From Cladobotryum mycophilum (taxonomy: Eukaryota > Ascomycota > Sordariomycetes > Hypocreales > Hypocreaceae), in the NCBI GenBank assembly GCA_036429605.1, contig CM071589.1:1736001-1800000 (forward strand): a stretch of 64,000 nt of DNA, read 5' to 3'. The notes under the pieces are model-generated. The model was not told the origin of the DNA. It did not search any database and saw only the letters and a program-made list of their open reading frames with translations. The translations under genes were made by a program, and so were the position numbers. Positions 11,485-23,800 of this stretch are shown here, in pieces. Positions within the stretch are counted from its first letter, which is position 1; the number at the start of each line of letters is the position of its first letter.

Positions 11485-12350
11485 ACTTTCTTTGCCCTCT
11501 TTTTCTTGAGGGACAAAAGACTTTCTCCCTGCTAAGCAGGATTTTTTTTTCGCGGGGGGGGAGGAGGGAGGCTTTTTCTTTATTAACAATAATAAGAAGC
11601 TCTTCTGCTGCAGATGCAAGGTATCGGGTTGTCGGGTAGATGCAGGAATATGCCGCCAATAACGAAAACGGCCGAATTCTATAGAACCTGGACCAGGGCG
11701 CTCGCTCTAGGGAAAAGGGCGATTATGCGGCTGCCTCAACGAAACCGCCGCCAAAAGCCTATTGGGTAGGGAAGGTTTTTTTTTTGGACGGATACAAGGT
11801 GCAATTTCGTATGTAAGATGCAGGAGTATCTCCCAAAAGCTGCGAACAGGTGGGAAGGTCGAGAAGTCATTGATTGATTGCACCACCTACAGCCTCGATT
11901 TCCTTGGATGTGACCGGATCCATTTCTAAAAGCACGTCCCCCCATGTCCGAGGCCCACGGCTCATCTCAAGCGAGCCAGACACAGTTTGACGATGTGACG
12001 ATGCGGAGCCTGACAAGCCAAGAAGAGCAGAACTCCGGACAAAACAGGACCCCTGTCGTCCAAAGATCCAAAGGTCGTCCCCACATCCCCATTGTTGACA
12101 ATCGTGCTCGAGTCCAATTGGCAGATTGACGCCACTTTGCGGGCCACTTGGCCAAAATGATTGGGCAGACGAAAAGAGAGAGAGAGCGCGAAAGAGAGAA
12201 AAAGTGACTCGCCAGCCTGCCGGTTTCGTGATGCGGGTTGAGACATGGGACGTGCAAGTAGTAGGAGGTATCGTACAGTACACACACATGGGATGACTCA
12301 ATTCTGCACAGGGCATGCTGAACTTGAGTACATACATTGACATGGACATA

Positions 12351-12370
12351 GCATGGCATGGCATGGCATG
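12351..12370. repeat. GCATG x4 tandem repeat
   Basis: Four perfect copies of GCATG. Related ATGGC/CATGG repeats recur near 32246-32266, 48476-48491 and 50910-50990. Confidence 0.9.
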
Positions 12371-13101
12371 ATAGCTGCCCGACGATGCAAAGAAACGGGA
12401 CATGCACCGTCAGCCAACAGGAAATGTCCATCGGCCACCAAGAGCAAATGAGAGACACCGAACAAGGTCCAGAGGTTAGGCGACGAGGATGCGTTGGCTA
12501 GCAGTGGGTGGGCGGGCCAAAGGGATCCATGGATATTCTGACCAGCCTCGAGAGGTCAATCAACAGCCACTTGCAGCCGTTAGCGTTGAGGAAGCATCCG
12601 CGATGGCTGGGCATGCATATCGAAACCTTGGTTTGCATCCCCAGACGTGCTACGTGGCTCGCCTCTTGAAGACCCGCGGGGTGTGCTCGCATGCGACTAA
12701 GCCCCGGAATCTATCGGCATTGCGCCAATTATGTTCAAAAAGCAAAAGCAAAATAAAAATATCTCGCCTCTCAGAAAGAAGGCCAAAAAACTTGTTCTCT
12801 CGAAACTTCAACGAGATAAAAGGAAGAAAAAAAGGTTCCTCCAAATCAAACTCGGCCTAGATTTCCCGTTGACCACAAATTTCTTTGGAAAATGGATGCA
12901 TCACATCACTTTAGTTAGCTCGACCGCACTAGTTGGTTTTGTTAATCTCGAAGAGGTTGGTGATGGTAGGTGGTGGTAGTGGTGGTGGTAGCAGTAGTGG
13001 TGAATTTTGTGTGTGTGTCAATTTAGCATATCAGGATGGGATGGGGACCACAACCAGCCGAGACCAAGACCAAGGCTTGACAAGGGTCATTCCGTGGGCT
13101 C

Positions 13102-13118
13102 TTTTTTTTTTTTTTTTT
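13102..13118. repeat. T17 homopolymer
   Basis: Seventeen consecutive T. A second run of fifteen T lies at 13397-13411. Confidence 0.95.
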
Positions 13119-13855
13119 GTACAGGTAGTAACAAAGGAAAGAAAAAAATTATCGCGATTAAAACAAGGGTCCATTTTGCCCATTGCCTGGGACAACACCC
13201 ATATGTGGTATAGCCGTCACCGCAATTGTTGCCACCGGTACCGTCTTTGGAAAGTAAAAGTTTTTATTGCCAGATAAGTGATGGTCTTATGATCAGCGTT
13301 TGTTGTTCTAGGTATGCATGGTCTTATTGCTGTAGGTGAAAAGTGATTCAGCCATTTTATGATAGCAAACAAAATGAAATTTCTTTTTTTCATTTGTTTT
13401 TTTTTTTTTTTCATGTGGAAGTGACGGTGGTGGTGTGGTTGGTGTTGTGTGGATTGTCTGTTCTGCGTAGTGGGTGGTTACTTTGACTGTTGGCGGTGAG
13501 ATTTCTGACGGTCGGCGGAGAAGGAGACAGAAAAAATTACCTGTATGAGTGGGGGTTGCATGCCAAAGCTCCAAAGCAGCCTCAGCAGCTCGGCCGCAGC
13601 ACGTGAGACCTTCACCGCGTCGAGAGAGGGAGAGAGAAAGTGTGTGCGCGTGTGTGCGTGTGTGCCATATTTGGCGCTGTTACGACATGATAAAGCGGGA
13701 CTCGGCAAGAAAAGCAACGGAACATAGTCCTCTCTTTGGCCAAGGTCGGTGATACGCACGTCCATGTACGAATGTGCGAGTGTACGAATGTATGTACGTA
13801 CATACATACTGACTGCAGCCACGGTCTTGGCTCCAAGCATGTATGACTGACTGGC

Positions 13856-13924
13856 GGCTGCTGCACCTGCACTGCACCTGCACTGCACCTGCACTGCGCT
13901 GCGCTGCACTGTACTGTACTGCAC
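13856..13924. repeat. CTGCAC-type tandem repeat
   Basis: Imperfect copies of CTGCACCTGCA run into GCGCTGCACTGTACTGTACTGCAC. It is a simple repeat with no coding sense. Confidence 0.85.
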
Positions 13925-14120
13925 GGGTTTTCTCGAAATGCTATTACTCCGTTGCGTTGCCCATTGGCAAATTCTGCCATCATCCTATCCATCATAACCA
14001 CCACTACACCATCATATGATCATTTGCCGCTGTGCCCCGCAGTGAGAGAAAAAAAACCCCCAAGCCAGTCAACGTCGTCAAATATGACCTCAAAATATCA
14101 GCTGCTTGTGGAATACTGTC

Positions 14121-14154
14121 TACTAGGTAGGTACCTAGGTAAGGTACAGGTAAC
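14121..14154. repeat. TACCTA/TAGGTA motif cluster
   Basis: Several AGGTA and TACCT steps run in both orientations (TAGGTAGGTACCTAGGTA), forming short self-complementary arms. A similar inverted pair, CTACCTA-G-TAGGTAG, lies at 14779-14793. Confidence 0.7.
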
Positions 14155-15155
14155 AGATACTACAACCTTGGATATTATACATAATAGTAGACAAGTACTA
14201 GGTAGTTTTCTACAAAGTACATACAAGTAGGTAGGTGGTCTGCAATCTGTCCTCTCCCTTCTCTCTGTGACACCCATCATCTCGTACAAACTACATACCC
14301 ACTCGTACTCGTATGTATGCCCGCCTTTTCTTGTAAATATAGTCTCCGACCAAGGTAGTTGCACACATACAAGTAGACTACATATGTACATCCATCCCTT
14401 CATGCACATGTAACCTTGGGATGCTGCATGACGTGAGCCATGGCGTTGGAGGGGGAACACAAAGACGGTGGGTGGCCGGTGAGAGAGACACCACTGGGGT
14501 CTCGGTTGGTCTCATCTAATTATACCTAGTAATTACTCAGAAAAAGCACCAGCCCTCCCATCTTTGGTTGGACGACACGATATCCGAGAATCATGTATGT
14601 TCCGGGTATTTATGCAATCAAACCTTGGAAATCAGCAAATGTTCCACTCTAGGCCTTTCACATGCGCCAACTACGCAATATTACGAATAAGCGCGGAAGC
14701 TGGCACAAGACATGGAGTCCTGAATACTAAGGCTGTCGCCGAAGTCGCCTTTTTGCACCTATCCAATGGATCCACCACCTACCTAGTAGGTAGTACCTCC
14801 CAGCGGGGAGAGTATCAAACGTCAAAGACAACCTCGGGAACACCATGTCCTGTCAAAAGAAGAAGAAGAAGAAAAAGAGAAATGGACAGAAGAGGAATGA
14901 CAAGTCAACAGACGCGATATAGCTACTAACAGGGAATGCGTAGCATGTATCATGGCAACGCAAAATGTCTAGTTTCATCAAGTCTAGCATCAAGTCTAGC
15001 AATAGCACAGCTTAGCATTTTTTTCTTTGGTATCTGCCATCCTTCCATCTTTCCATCCTCATCCTCTAGATCGTCGTCGTGTAACTCATAATATGTTCAA
15101 CACAAAGCATTATCGCCATCTAATACACAATTTTCCATCCTGACAGTGGGTATCC

Positions 15156-16768
15156 CTAGGCTCCAGCTGTTGGCTGAGGATCTGTCGCACTTGGTGCATA
15201 CGATGCCTGAGCTCTGTTCTTCTTAATAACTTCCTTGACCTTGTCCTCTGCATCATCCCAGTCATCTGTGTCAAGACGAACCAAGTCAATGCCGTATGTG
15301 CTGGCAATGCTGCTGAGCGCGTCGAAGCTCTTCTTGTCGTAAACGAAACTGATACTCACACCGACACGGCCAAATCGTCCAGTTCGACCAATACGGTGAA
15401 GGTAGGTCTCAGCATCAGGCTCAGCATCGCCTCTACCTAACATGGGAATGTCGTAGTTGATGACCATGGATACTGTTGACACATCGATACCTCGTGCAAT
15501 AACATTGGTAGCAATGAGGACCTTGTTTTCGCCTTTACGGAACTTGGCCAATAGATCATCTCGTTCGGATCCGTCGAAAGCAGCGTGTAGGGCAGATACT
15601 TTGTGTCCGTCGGCCACCATACGTCTCTGAATCTCATTGGCACTCTCGCGCGTCTATCAAAAAGATTAGCATATAAAAACAAGCCCATTGTCATCTTTGA
15701 ATACATACCTTGACAAATATGACTGACTGTCCAATGGTCATCAGGCCGTAGAGCTTGCAAAGAATGTCATACTTTGCATTGTCATCTGGGCAGTCGATGA
15801 ACATCTGAGAAATGCCCTTGACGGTAAGCTCGCTGCGTTGCAGCTTCAGGGAGTGCGAGTTTGGTGCGAATTTGGTGGCATAAGTGATAACTTTGTCGGG
15901 GAAGGTAGCAGAGAAAAGGAGGATCTGAATGCTCTTTGGTAGCATGCTAAACTCCTTGGTTAGCGCTGTTCACTAGAAAAAAATGCGATAGGCTACTTAC
16001 TTCTTGACTCTCATGCACTGATCGCCAAGGCCTTGTTGATCCAACATATTGTCTGCTTCATCGAGAACCAAGACCTTCAACTTAGAGACGTCCAACTGTC
16101 TGCGTCGAATGACGTCCATTACCGTGCCAGGAGTACCAACGATGACGGAAGCTCGAACCGGCTGATCTCGGGCCAGTGCACCGGGAATGGCTGCAGCAAT
16201 CTTAAGGGGCTCGATGAATCGACCAATAGCTTGGATGACGCCCTCGATTTGGCGAGCCAGCTCACGACTGGGCGCGAGGGCCAATGCTTGTGGTTGATCA
16301 GGTTGACTGAAGTCGACACGCGACAATATGGCAGTGACGAATGCAGCAGTCTTTCCTGTACCCGATTGTGACTGGGCCATCATATTCCTCGGAGGATCAC
16401 TAAGCATCAGAGGAAGCGACTTTCCCTGCACCTTGGATGGCTTCTGGAAGTTTAAGGCAAGGAGACCCTTCAGGATTTGCTCGGAGCTAAGAGTCAACTG
16501 TTAGTAGAAACTTTTACGCCTGGAAGGGAGAACCTTACAGTCCAATGTCTTGCCATGTTGTAGCAGAATGGAAGGGAGTCGCTTGGTTGTTCTGGAGGTC
16601 ACTGAGGGAGACCTCAACATCCCATTCTGGCTCCTGAAGGCCAGATCCGCCAAGTTCCTCGACAGCGCCATCAACCTGTCCTTCGGTGGCGGGAGGCTCG
16701 GTAACGGTAGGCTTTTCGTCGGAAGCTGCCTCGTCAGGCTTGGTGATTCGACTCGCAAGGTCGGCCAT
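15156..16768 (-). CDS. dbp5: DEAD-box ATP-dependent RNA helicase Dbp5 (mRNA export)
   Basis: RNA-dependent ATPase that remodels mRNPs at the cytoplasmic face of the nuclear pore. Four minus-strand exons, 16768-16539, 16486-16001, 15946-15709 and 15653-15156, give 1,452 nt and 483 residues, the usual Dbp5 length. Helicase motifs are complete: Q-motif region NFQKPSKVQ (~89-97), motif I AQSQSGTGKT (114-123), Ia PSRELA (~149-154), Ib GTPGT (194-198), II DEAD (219-222), III SAT, V ARGID (371-375) and VI HRIGRTGR (404-411). The IPGALARDQ segment and NVIARGIDV are Dbp5-like. The first two introns skip a nearer AG and use a downstream TTAG, and only that choice keeps the frame and gives DIGLSEQI and RVKNMLPKS. 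The gene is intact and fires divergently from the SPF45-like gene. Confidence 0.95.
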
Positions 16769-17267
16769 GTTGGGCGCTGCTCAGGGCGACTTTTGAAAGA
16801 GGTTCGAGTCTCAAAATAGGCGTTGATGGTATGGATTCAAAAGACGGGTTGCCTGCAACTATATTTTCAGAATGCCCGGAGCGAAGGAGATGACGGTGAT
16901 GGAAGGAGAGAAAGAAATTGCGGTGATTACAAGGTAAGAAAACTTGACCGCGGTGTCAAAGCTTAAGGTTGAAGTGTGATGTCGATTCACTTCGAACTGA
17001 CAAGGCCAGTGGAAATTTTGGCGGGGTTGATTGGAGGGGCAACCTGCAGCTCACCTGGCAGGTACCCACCCTTTGATGAACAGGGGCTGCAGGGCCGCCA
17101 TTTATCCGATGGATACGCTGTAGCTTGGCCTAGTACCTGCGCCTGCGACAAGCTGCCAATGGCTGACTACCGTACTTGATACAACCATAATTCATGGATG
17201 ATTCTGGATCTTGAATTTATAGAAATAATTCTAGGAAATTTACCCTCGGACTTTATAGATCGTCCCA
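16769..17267. promoter_or_regulatory. Divergent promoter region shared by dbp5 and the SPF45-like gene
   Basis: These 499 bp lie between two start codons pointing away from each other, so both 5' leaders and promoters must fit here. There is no clear TATA box. Pairing of an mRNA-export helicase with a splicing factor suggests co-expression, but that is inference. Confidence 0.6.
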
Positions 17268-18890
17268 ATGGCTGCTCCACCGCCGCCTTCAAGGGGCCTC
17301 TCCCTCTATGATAATCTTCTAGACCCGAATGATCCCTCTCCCTCGACGACCATCTCATCAGCGCCTGTCCTCTACAGCCAGCCTGACCCAGCCTCCAATG
17401 AAACAGCACCAAAGAAACCCATTGATCCGGCGCTGCGATTCCAACCCATCCGCCGGCCTCAGGTGAAGCAAGCGAAACCAAAAGCCGCATTCCCTAAAGT
17501 CATTCCCAAGGTAGCTCCGGCTGTAACAGCCGCGCCTCAACCTCCAACACAAAAGAACACTCTCGCGGATTGGACCGCGCCGGGAGAGGACGAATGGATG
17601 TACGGGGTAATCGAGAAGCGCCAGCGCGGCGGCCGTAAGAATAAGAAGAAGAAGCATCAAGAACAATTTGAGACAGACTGGGATGAGTTATACGATCCAA
17701 CAAGGCCCACCAACGTGGATGAATTCCTCAGGAGCGATGAGAAGGTAGAGGAAGTCAAAGAATGGAAGTCGCTGTTATATCGACACAGAAAGAGGCAAGA
17801 TGAGAGTGATATTTCAGATGATGAAGACGAAGATACACGGCCGATACCATCAAGTAGGTTTTTGCTCATTTACCTTGAAGATCCGCACCTAATCGTTACC
17901 GTATTAGACCAGTTCGCTCCACCGCCGTCCTTGTCATTCGCACCACCTCCAAAGTCGCCTCTGGCTCCTCCGAAAGAAGAGACAGCCGATGAAGCCTATG
18001 CTCGTCGCTTAGCACTGTCTGGACAACCTCCCCGTCCTCCATCCCCTTCACAATCTCCGCCGCCGCCGCCACCTCCTCAAAGCGATGTTCCTCCTCCGCC
18101 ACCTTCCGACTCTGTCACAATATCTCGAGCCCCAGTGCGATATGTCCAACCCCAAGAACAACCCAAGAACGACGACAAAATCGAGGACGAAGGTTACTCC
18201 CCTCCACCCACCCTCGGCGTTGGAGAGGACGACGAGGACGCTCAACCACGGTCCAACCGCCCTGGTCAAATGGGCTTTGCACAACGTCTCATGAGTAAAT
18301 ACGGGTGGGAAAAAGGCACCGCTCTTGGTGGGAGCGAATCCGGCATCCTCAACCCCTTGCGTGTACAAGTCGAAAAGAGACGTAAAAGGGCGGACGCTGA
18401 CGGTGGCGGATGGGCCGAACCAGGTGGTAAGGGTAAGATCATAGGTGGTCAGCGCAAGGAAGAAGCTGGCAAGTTTGGCACCATGAGCGATGTCATCGTT
18501 CTCCAAAACATGCTTGAGAATATGCCCGACCTTCAGGTTGAGATCGCAGACGGCCTAGGCCAGGAAATTGGCGAAGAGTGCGGCGAAAAGGTGAGCTATT
18601 TTCATGAGAAACGCGACGACAAATGGCATGAAAGCTAACACATATCACTAGTATGGGCGTGTGGAAAGATTATACATCGACCAGGAGAGTCGCCAAGTCT
18701 TCATCAAATTCACCGACCAAGTCTCGGCTCTACGAGTAAGTCATCGATGTCTAGAAGGATAAATATTTATTAACACTATTACAAGGCCGTAAATGAACTA
18801 GATGGACGAGTCTTTAACGGAAACAAGATTTTCCCCAAATTCTACGACTCCGAAAGGTTTGAGAAAGGAAACTACAGCAACACACATTAA
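17268..18890 (+). CDS. SPF45/RBM17-like splicing factor (G-patch plus UHM-type RRM)
   Basis: Nuclear pre-mRNA splicing factor candidate. Exons are 17268-17853, 17908-18590, 18652-18735 and 18786-18890, totalling 485 residues with all three introns removed. The N-terminal part has GLSLYDNLLDP and WTAPGEDEWMYGVIEKRQR followed by a basic block. A Pro-rich linker follows (residues ~200-290). A G-patch is clear: GFAQRLMSKYGWEKGTALG with a downstream ILNPL. The C-terminus is a short RRM (VFIKFTDQVSALRAVNELDG, then RVFNGNKIFPKFYD). The R-x-F in that position matches the UHM motif that binds tryptophan ligands in splicing factors. The first intron (54 nt) is in frame and stop-free, so retention would add 18 residues. 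Intact. Confidence 0.88.
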
Positions 18891-19567
18891 TTAGGGACCT
18901 TTTGTAACTATAATGATCTTTTTGCAACCACAACGTCCGTGAAAAAATATAACAAACTTGCCGGCGGACGCAAAACAAAAAAAGGCACAGCGGCAATGAA
19001 AGAACACTCATGATACCCCCTAGATAGAGCGAGACATGGTTTATTTATACAGTTCACCATTGTCATTTTGAAAGGAAAGCAGAATAAGAGAAAAAACTTC
19101 ATACAAGGTGACAAAAATCATGTTATAATCACCGCCAGTGACCGTACATGCATAAACCCTTTTTGGGCCACCATTGGTTTGGCCCCCTGATGCCATTGTC
19201 TGATTGCCCTTCCACCAAAGGTAGAGCGCAACAACGACTCGGGATAAAAACCAATCCGCCCCTAAAAGCACGTAGGCATAGGGAATTCATAACCGGTGCC
19301 AATGAATCAACAGCGCCACCACATTCTAAACATCCATCATAGAGACCTTCTGAAGACAACGGAGCATGGCGGCGTTTTGAAGTACATTCCATTATTAAGT
19401 TCTAGCGTGGGCGCCACAACCTATAGAGTTGCGGTCGCCGATCAGTTGACAGCCGAGGCGTGGAGGGCTGGCAAAACCACGATGTTGCTGGCTAATAGAA
19501 AACAGGAAACATTTGGGAGAACAGATAACGACGCCTGATCCGAGCTATGATTTTCTTTCCAATTGCC
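18891..19567. other. Convergent 3' flanks of the SPF45-like and Ecm33-like genes
   Basis: No gene. Open frames on both strands here lack recognisable features, and the stretch is best read as 3' untranslated sequence. Confidence 0.6.
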
Positions 19568-20867
19568 TTACAGCAACTGAGCGACACCAGCGAGGACAGT
19601 AAGACCGAGCACAAAACCCATGTTGAAGACAGTAGTGCTAACACCGCTGTCCTTGGTGCCACCGGTAGAGCCATGGCCGGTGCTACCACCGTCACCACCC
19701 TCATTAGCCTTGGTGTTGTTGCTTGTGCACTTCTCACTTCCCTGAATAGCACCATGCTTCTTAGCGTCATCGAAGAAGGAGCAGAAAGAGTCGATGTTAG
19801 TGGTAGAAGAGACGGTAACGCCACCCTTGACGTCCTTGAGGCTAGGAAGCTTAACGCTGCAAAGAAGTCAGCAATGATCAGGCATAAATAACAAGACTGT
19901 CCTTGTACTCACGTATCGAAACTACCACGAAGAATAACACCACCATAGATAGTCTGAAGCTCGGGAAAGCCATCGATAGCCTCCAAGGCTGGGTTGTTCT
20001 GGATGGTGAGATCACCGACCTTGGTCAGGATGGGGAAGGAGATGTTGGCGAGCTTGGTGTTGTTGGTGAAAGTCACACTATCGCCAATGCTAGAAAGGTT
20101 CTTGGCCTCAAAGCTGGTGAGTTCGGGGTTCAGGTCAAACTTGAGAGACTTGGTGACCTTGCTCAAGTTGGGGACATCGAAACCCTTGATGTTGGACAGC
20201 TGAATCTCGGCGGCGGTTTGAAGCTCGGTCATGTTGATTTGCATGTTGTTTCCGTTGCTGCTGATGCTCAGAAGAGTGGTAATGTTGACAAGATCCGAGT
20301 TGAACATGGTCAGCTTGTGGTTGTTGGTGATCTGGAGGGTATCAACAGTGTTGACATTGAGACCGCTCAGGTCGCTCAAGAAAGTATCGGTGACTTCAAT
20401 GGAGGAGGCCTTGGTGACACCCGAAGTACCGAAAGTCAAGGCGCTGAGCTGGGGCAGCTTTTGCAGGGTGATCGTTTTCAAACTCTTGAGAGACTGCATC
20501 TTAACGGAGCTCAACAGCTCAAGGTTTACCAACTGGAAGCTACCCTCGATGGAGTTGATGGAAGTACTGGAGATGGAGATGAGCTTGGTGGCATTGCTAA
20601 TGATAAGATCTCCCTTGAGTTGCTTGGGTCCCTCGATGGACAAATCCCCGGTAACACCCTCATCCACCTTGATGTTGGCATTGACGACGTCGCAGGTGAT
20701 GGTGGGAGTAGCTTGGGTAATTAAGATATCGGTGGTACAGGTGGCAGAAGCAGCTAATATCGAGTGTTAGTTTCGCGATGAAGACTCAATACTATAGCAA
20801 AAAGCTCACCAGAGGCGACGCCAGCGCCGGCAGCCAAGATGGCCGAATACAGCTTGACGGAATGCAT
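19568..20867 (-). CDS. ecm33: Ecm33-like GPI-anchored cell-wall protein
   Basis: Cell-surface protein needed for wall integrity in yeasts and moulds. Three minus-strand exons (20867-20810, 20753-19913, 19856-19568) give 1,188 nt and 395 residues. The N-terminal signal peptide MHSVKLYSAILAAGAGVASG spans the first splice junction and is followed by a CTTDILITQATPTITC segment. The body is a series of leucine-rich receptor-L-domain-like strands such as GDLTIQNNPALEAIDGFPEL, with many N-glycosylation sequons (NAT, NIT, NMT, NLS, NNT, NIS). After a Ser/Thr/Gly-rich stretch (GGDGGSTGHGSTGG) the protein ends in a hydrophobic tail (VFNMGFVLGLTVLAGVAQLL) typical of a GPI-attachment signal. Length and layout match Ecm33/Sps2-type proteins. 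Intact. Confidence 0.92.
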
Positions 20868-23800
20868 TGTGATCTGAGAGGAGTGGGAGTTAGCAAAAGA
20901 TAAGCCGGCTGTTTGGCAAAGAAAACAGAGCAGATACGTGAAGGTCAAGCAAGAGCAATTAATGTGAAACTGGAGGCTGGCTGTGGACAATGCCTGGCAG
21001 TGCTTAAGACTATGGGGGTTATGGTCCAAAAGACGTGATGGGGCAAAAGATGTTGATTGAACCAAAGATGCCGGCTCAAAGGCAATTGTCCAATGGGTTT
21101 TGACTCACTCAAGTCCTTTTTCTTCCAAGATGATCTCGTGAGTATGCTGTCGGGAAGTTGCGAGGCAGGAGGAAGGAAGAACAGCGCGACTCTTGTGGAA
21201 ATGACGAGTGCAAATGCTTTTGATGACGAAGCGAAAGCAAAGAGGGTAGGTGCGGTGCGGAATAAAGAAAGTCGGTGGCTGAAAAGATTGGACAGGAACA
21301 GGAATGAAAAGGAAAAGGAAGGAGTGAAGGGAGCGAGCGAGCGACAAGTACTTGGGAAAAATAAAAGGTGAGAGTATGGGAAAGAATGAAGGTGAAATGA
21401 GGTTGAGGGAGCTGCAAGGCAACGGGCGCGTCGCCAACCGAAACTAAGGAGACCGACCGACCACTGGGGAGGGAGAGGCAACACACACACACACACACAT
21501 ACATGCACACACCTGTTTTTTCTTGTCGCAAAAAAAGTCGATCCCTTTTTTTCTTTCCTCGGCAACGGACTAGAGTCTCAACTTTGGTTGTTGTTTGTTG
21601 TTGTTCTAAATAAGGCAGTCAAAGACCTGTGCAAGATTCTCGAAAAAAGTGGGCGGAGAGAGAGAAAACAAAAAATAGGTAAAGTAAAAAATAAAAAAAG
21701 ATTCTGGAGGACAATTGCTTGACCTGATAAACGAGCGGCTGGAATTGAAGCAGGACGACGAACACGACGACAGCGACAGCAAACGACGACGGCGAAAGGC
21801 GAGAAAGAAGAAGGGAAAAGGAAGAGAAGAACTTGGTGCCATCGATGCTGCAGAGGGACGAAACCCCCGGCCTCCCCCTGCTGCAACATGTTTCTCTTAC
21901 ACCAACCATGGCCAAGCAAGGAACCAGGGGAAACGGGGGCGTGTGGATGCCACTGCAACCATGGATGGATGGTCGCGGACGCGGACACGGACGCCGGCGA
22001 CTTGGGTTGGAGGGTATGCAGACCCACCACTTCATCTTAAGTTGTGCTTGACCCGGTTTTTAGTTGGACCATTCGATGCCAGTGCCAGGTATGATACGAT
22101 GCGAAAAGAAAAGAAATAAAAAAGGACGACGATATTCAGCACGCTGAAGACGTGGTTTGGCGGCAACAAAGCGCCGGCCCGACACACCATGTTTATGTTT
22201 ATGCCTGTGTCTGGATACTCAAAAATCATAACAACATTCATGTAACACATTCACAAACGGCACCACTGCATCATGGGATCAACAAGCCTACCCCATACCT
22301 ACCCATATCCCTAAAGTCGGCTGCCGGGCTATATCCCAGGAGGTGTCATCTCAGTTAGACTCATACATATTTACTTGTACTTACTAAACCTGTCGGGCAG
22401 GTGAGCAACAACCACGGTGTGTCCGCATGTTATTACTATGGATCTGACTCTGTTCCTTGTCTTGGCAGCTCGTGTCAAATTATTAGTATTCACTTTACCG
22501 ATATCACAACCCTTCCCTCCCAACACGGCTTCAACCCTGCTCTGCCCAGTTTCTCACAGCGCAATGCACACTGCCTTTGTCTGCAAACGCGGACGATCGG
22601 CTCCCGGTTTTCCATTGCCCTCGCCATGATTGATGCAGATCGCCTCAATTGCCATGGCGCCATTCAACCGCTGGTGGAAAGCTAGAGAGATTCGTTGATT
22701 GCATCGTGCAGCTGCCCAGCTCCGCTGTTTGTTGACTAGCAAGGATCACTGTTGATTGTGTTTCCCTGTTAGCGCCTCCGTACCTTTTTTGCCTCTAGAA
22801 CCACTCAACAAAGCCCCTTGATCAAAGGCTGACCACTCAGACACGACTCGGCCCAGTCGGACATGGACTGGACCATTGCGAAAGTTTCCCCTGACAGACA
22901 ATGCCGCGGCCAAATTAGATTTGCCAGGAATTACGGCAAACTTGACCAAGTTGAAAGAGAAGCCGTCGTGTTTCCGGTGGGACTTGGAGGGTATTATTAC
23001 GGCGTACGGCGTGCCAACTTGATTGTCGCCATGGCTCAATTGATGACAGAAGATTGTCGTCGTGTTTCATCCAAGCAATAGATGACGCAGGCCTTATCAG
23101 TGATGATACAAGTACGTTATTTAGCCGCTGCATCAGAAACGACACGATAAGTGTGGCGACGCCGCGTCCTCCCATTCGATAGCTTCCAGCTAAGACGGCG
23201 ACACGACTGAAGAATCTGACTAGGAGGCCGGGTCGCCGGCAGCATCATTGTTTTGGCTGTACCGCAGACGAGGGCGGCACACCACCACTGAAATGTCAAT
23301 GGTTTCCAACAGCAAAAATTGTACACAGAATACAAACCATTTCAAACTCTATTAATATGAACAGAATGCCTTGCAGTACTGGCATGACGCTCCACAATTA
23401 GGATCAGGTTTTTTCTTTCATGGATTCTCAGATCCGAGAGTAATATCCAATAAGCCATGTCGGTGACTTATGAAGAGGGACTCTGCACGTTCATCAATGA
23501 TAACAGTGCATCCCACGGGGTACGACAGGTGGACAAAGGGGCAAACACAGCTTCAGAAGCCGCTCCGCTGAAGCCACATACATGTCACATGTATGATGTT
23601 GTGACACGACAGGGAAAAGCTTGTCAGTGTCATTGTGACGGTGCTTATAAAGACGCCAACATAATGTATTTCGCCAAGAGAATACTCGCCATACTGATGG
23701 TGAGCGTTTGAGAACAGGAACAATCACGTTTTCACTGACTTGAAGTTTTGGTATGCAGCATCTCGTATGTAAGTATAATGATGGTTTGCTGCATGTCTCT

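Larger units (their letters stand above)
11485..15155. other. 3.7-kb non-coding region between the acidic-repeat gene and dbp5
   Basis: Both flanking genes are on the minus strand, so this holds the acidic-repeat gene promoter on its left and the dbp5 3' flank on its right. I see no gene. The open frames at 11867-12458 and 13478-14004 overlap in several registers and have no recognisable motifs. The stretch contains GCATG tandem copies, two long T-runs, a CTGCAC/CTGTACTG repeat and a cluster of TACCTA/TAGGTA motifs, listed separately. Confidence 0.6.

Noticed and set aside
11867..12458. Two overlapping minus frames of 178 and 163 codons
   Set aside because: Same DNA open in two registers, with repeat-derived HAMPCHAM-like sequence from the GCATG repeat. 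Treated as chance.
16795..16822. GGTTCGAGTC resembling a tRNA T-arm
   Set aside because: No acceptor stem, D-arm or anticodon arm can be folded around it. It lies in the dbp5 leader.
23457..23711. 84-codon ATG frame with several Cys and a hydrophobic end (ILAILMVSV)
   Set aside because: Could be a small protein, but there is no family pattern or splice support and the length is within chance for this region.
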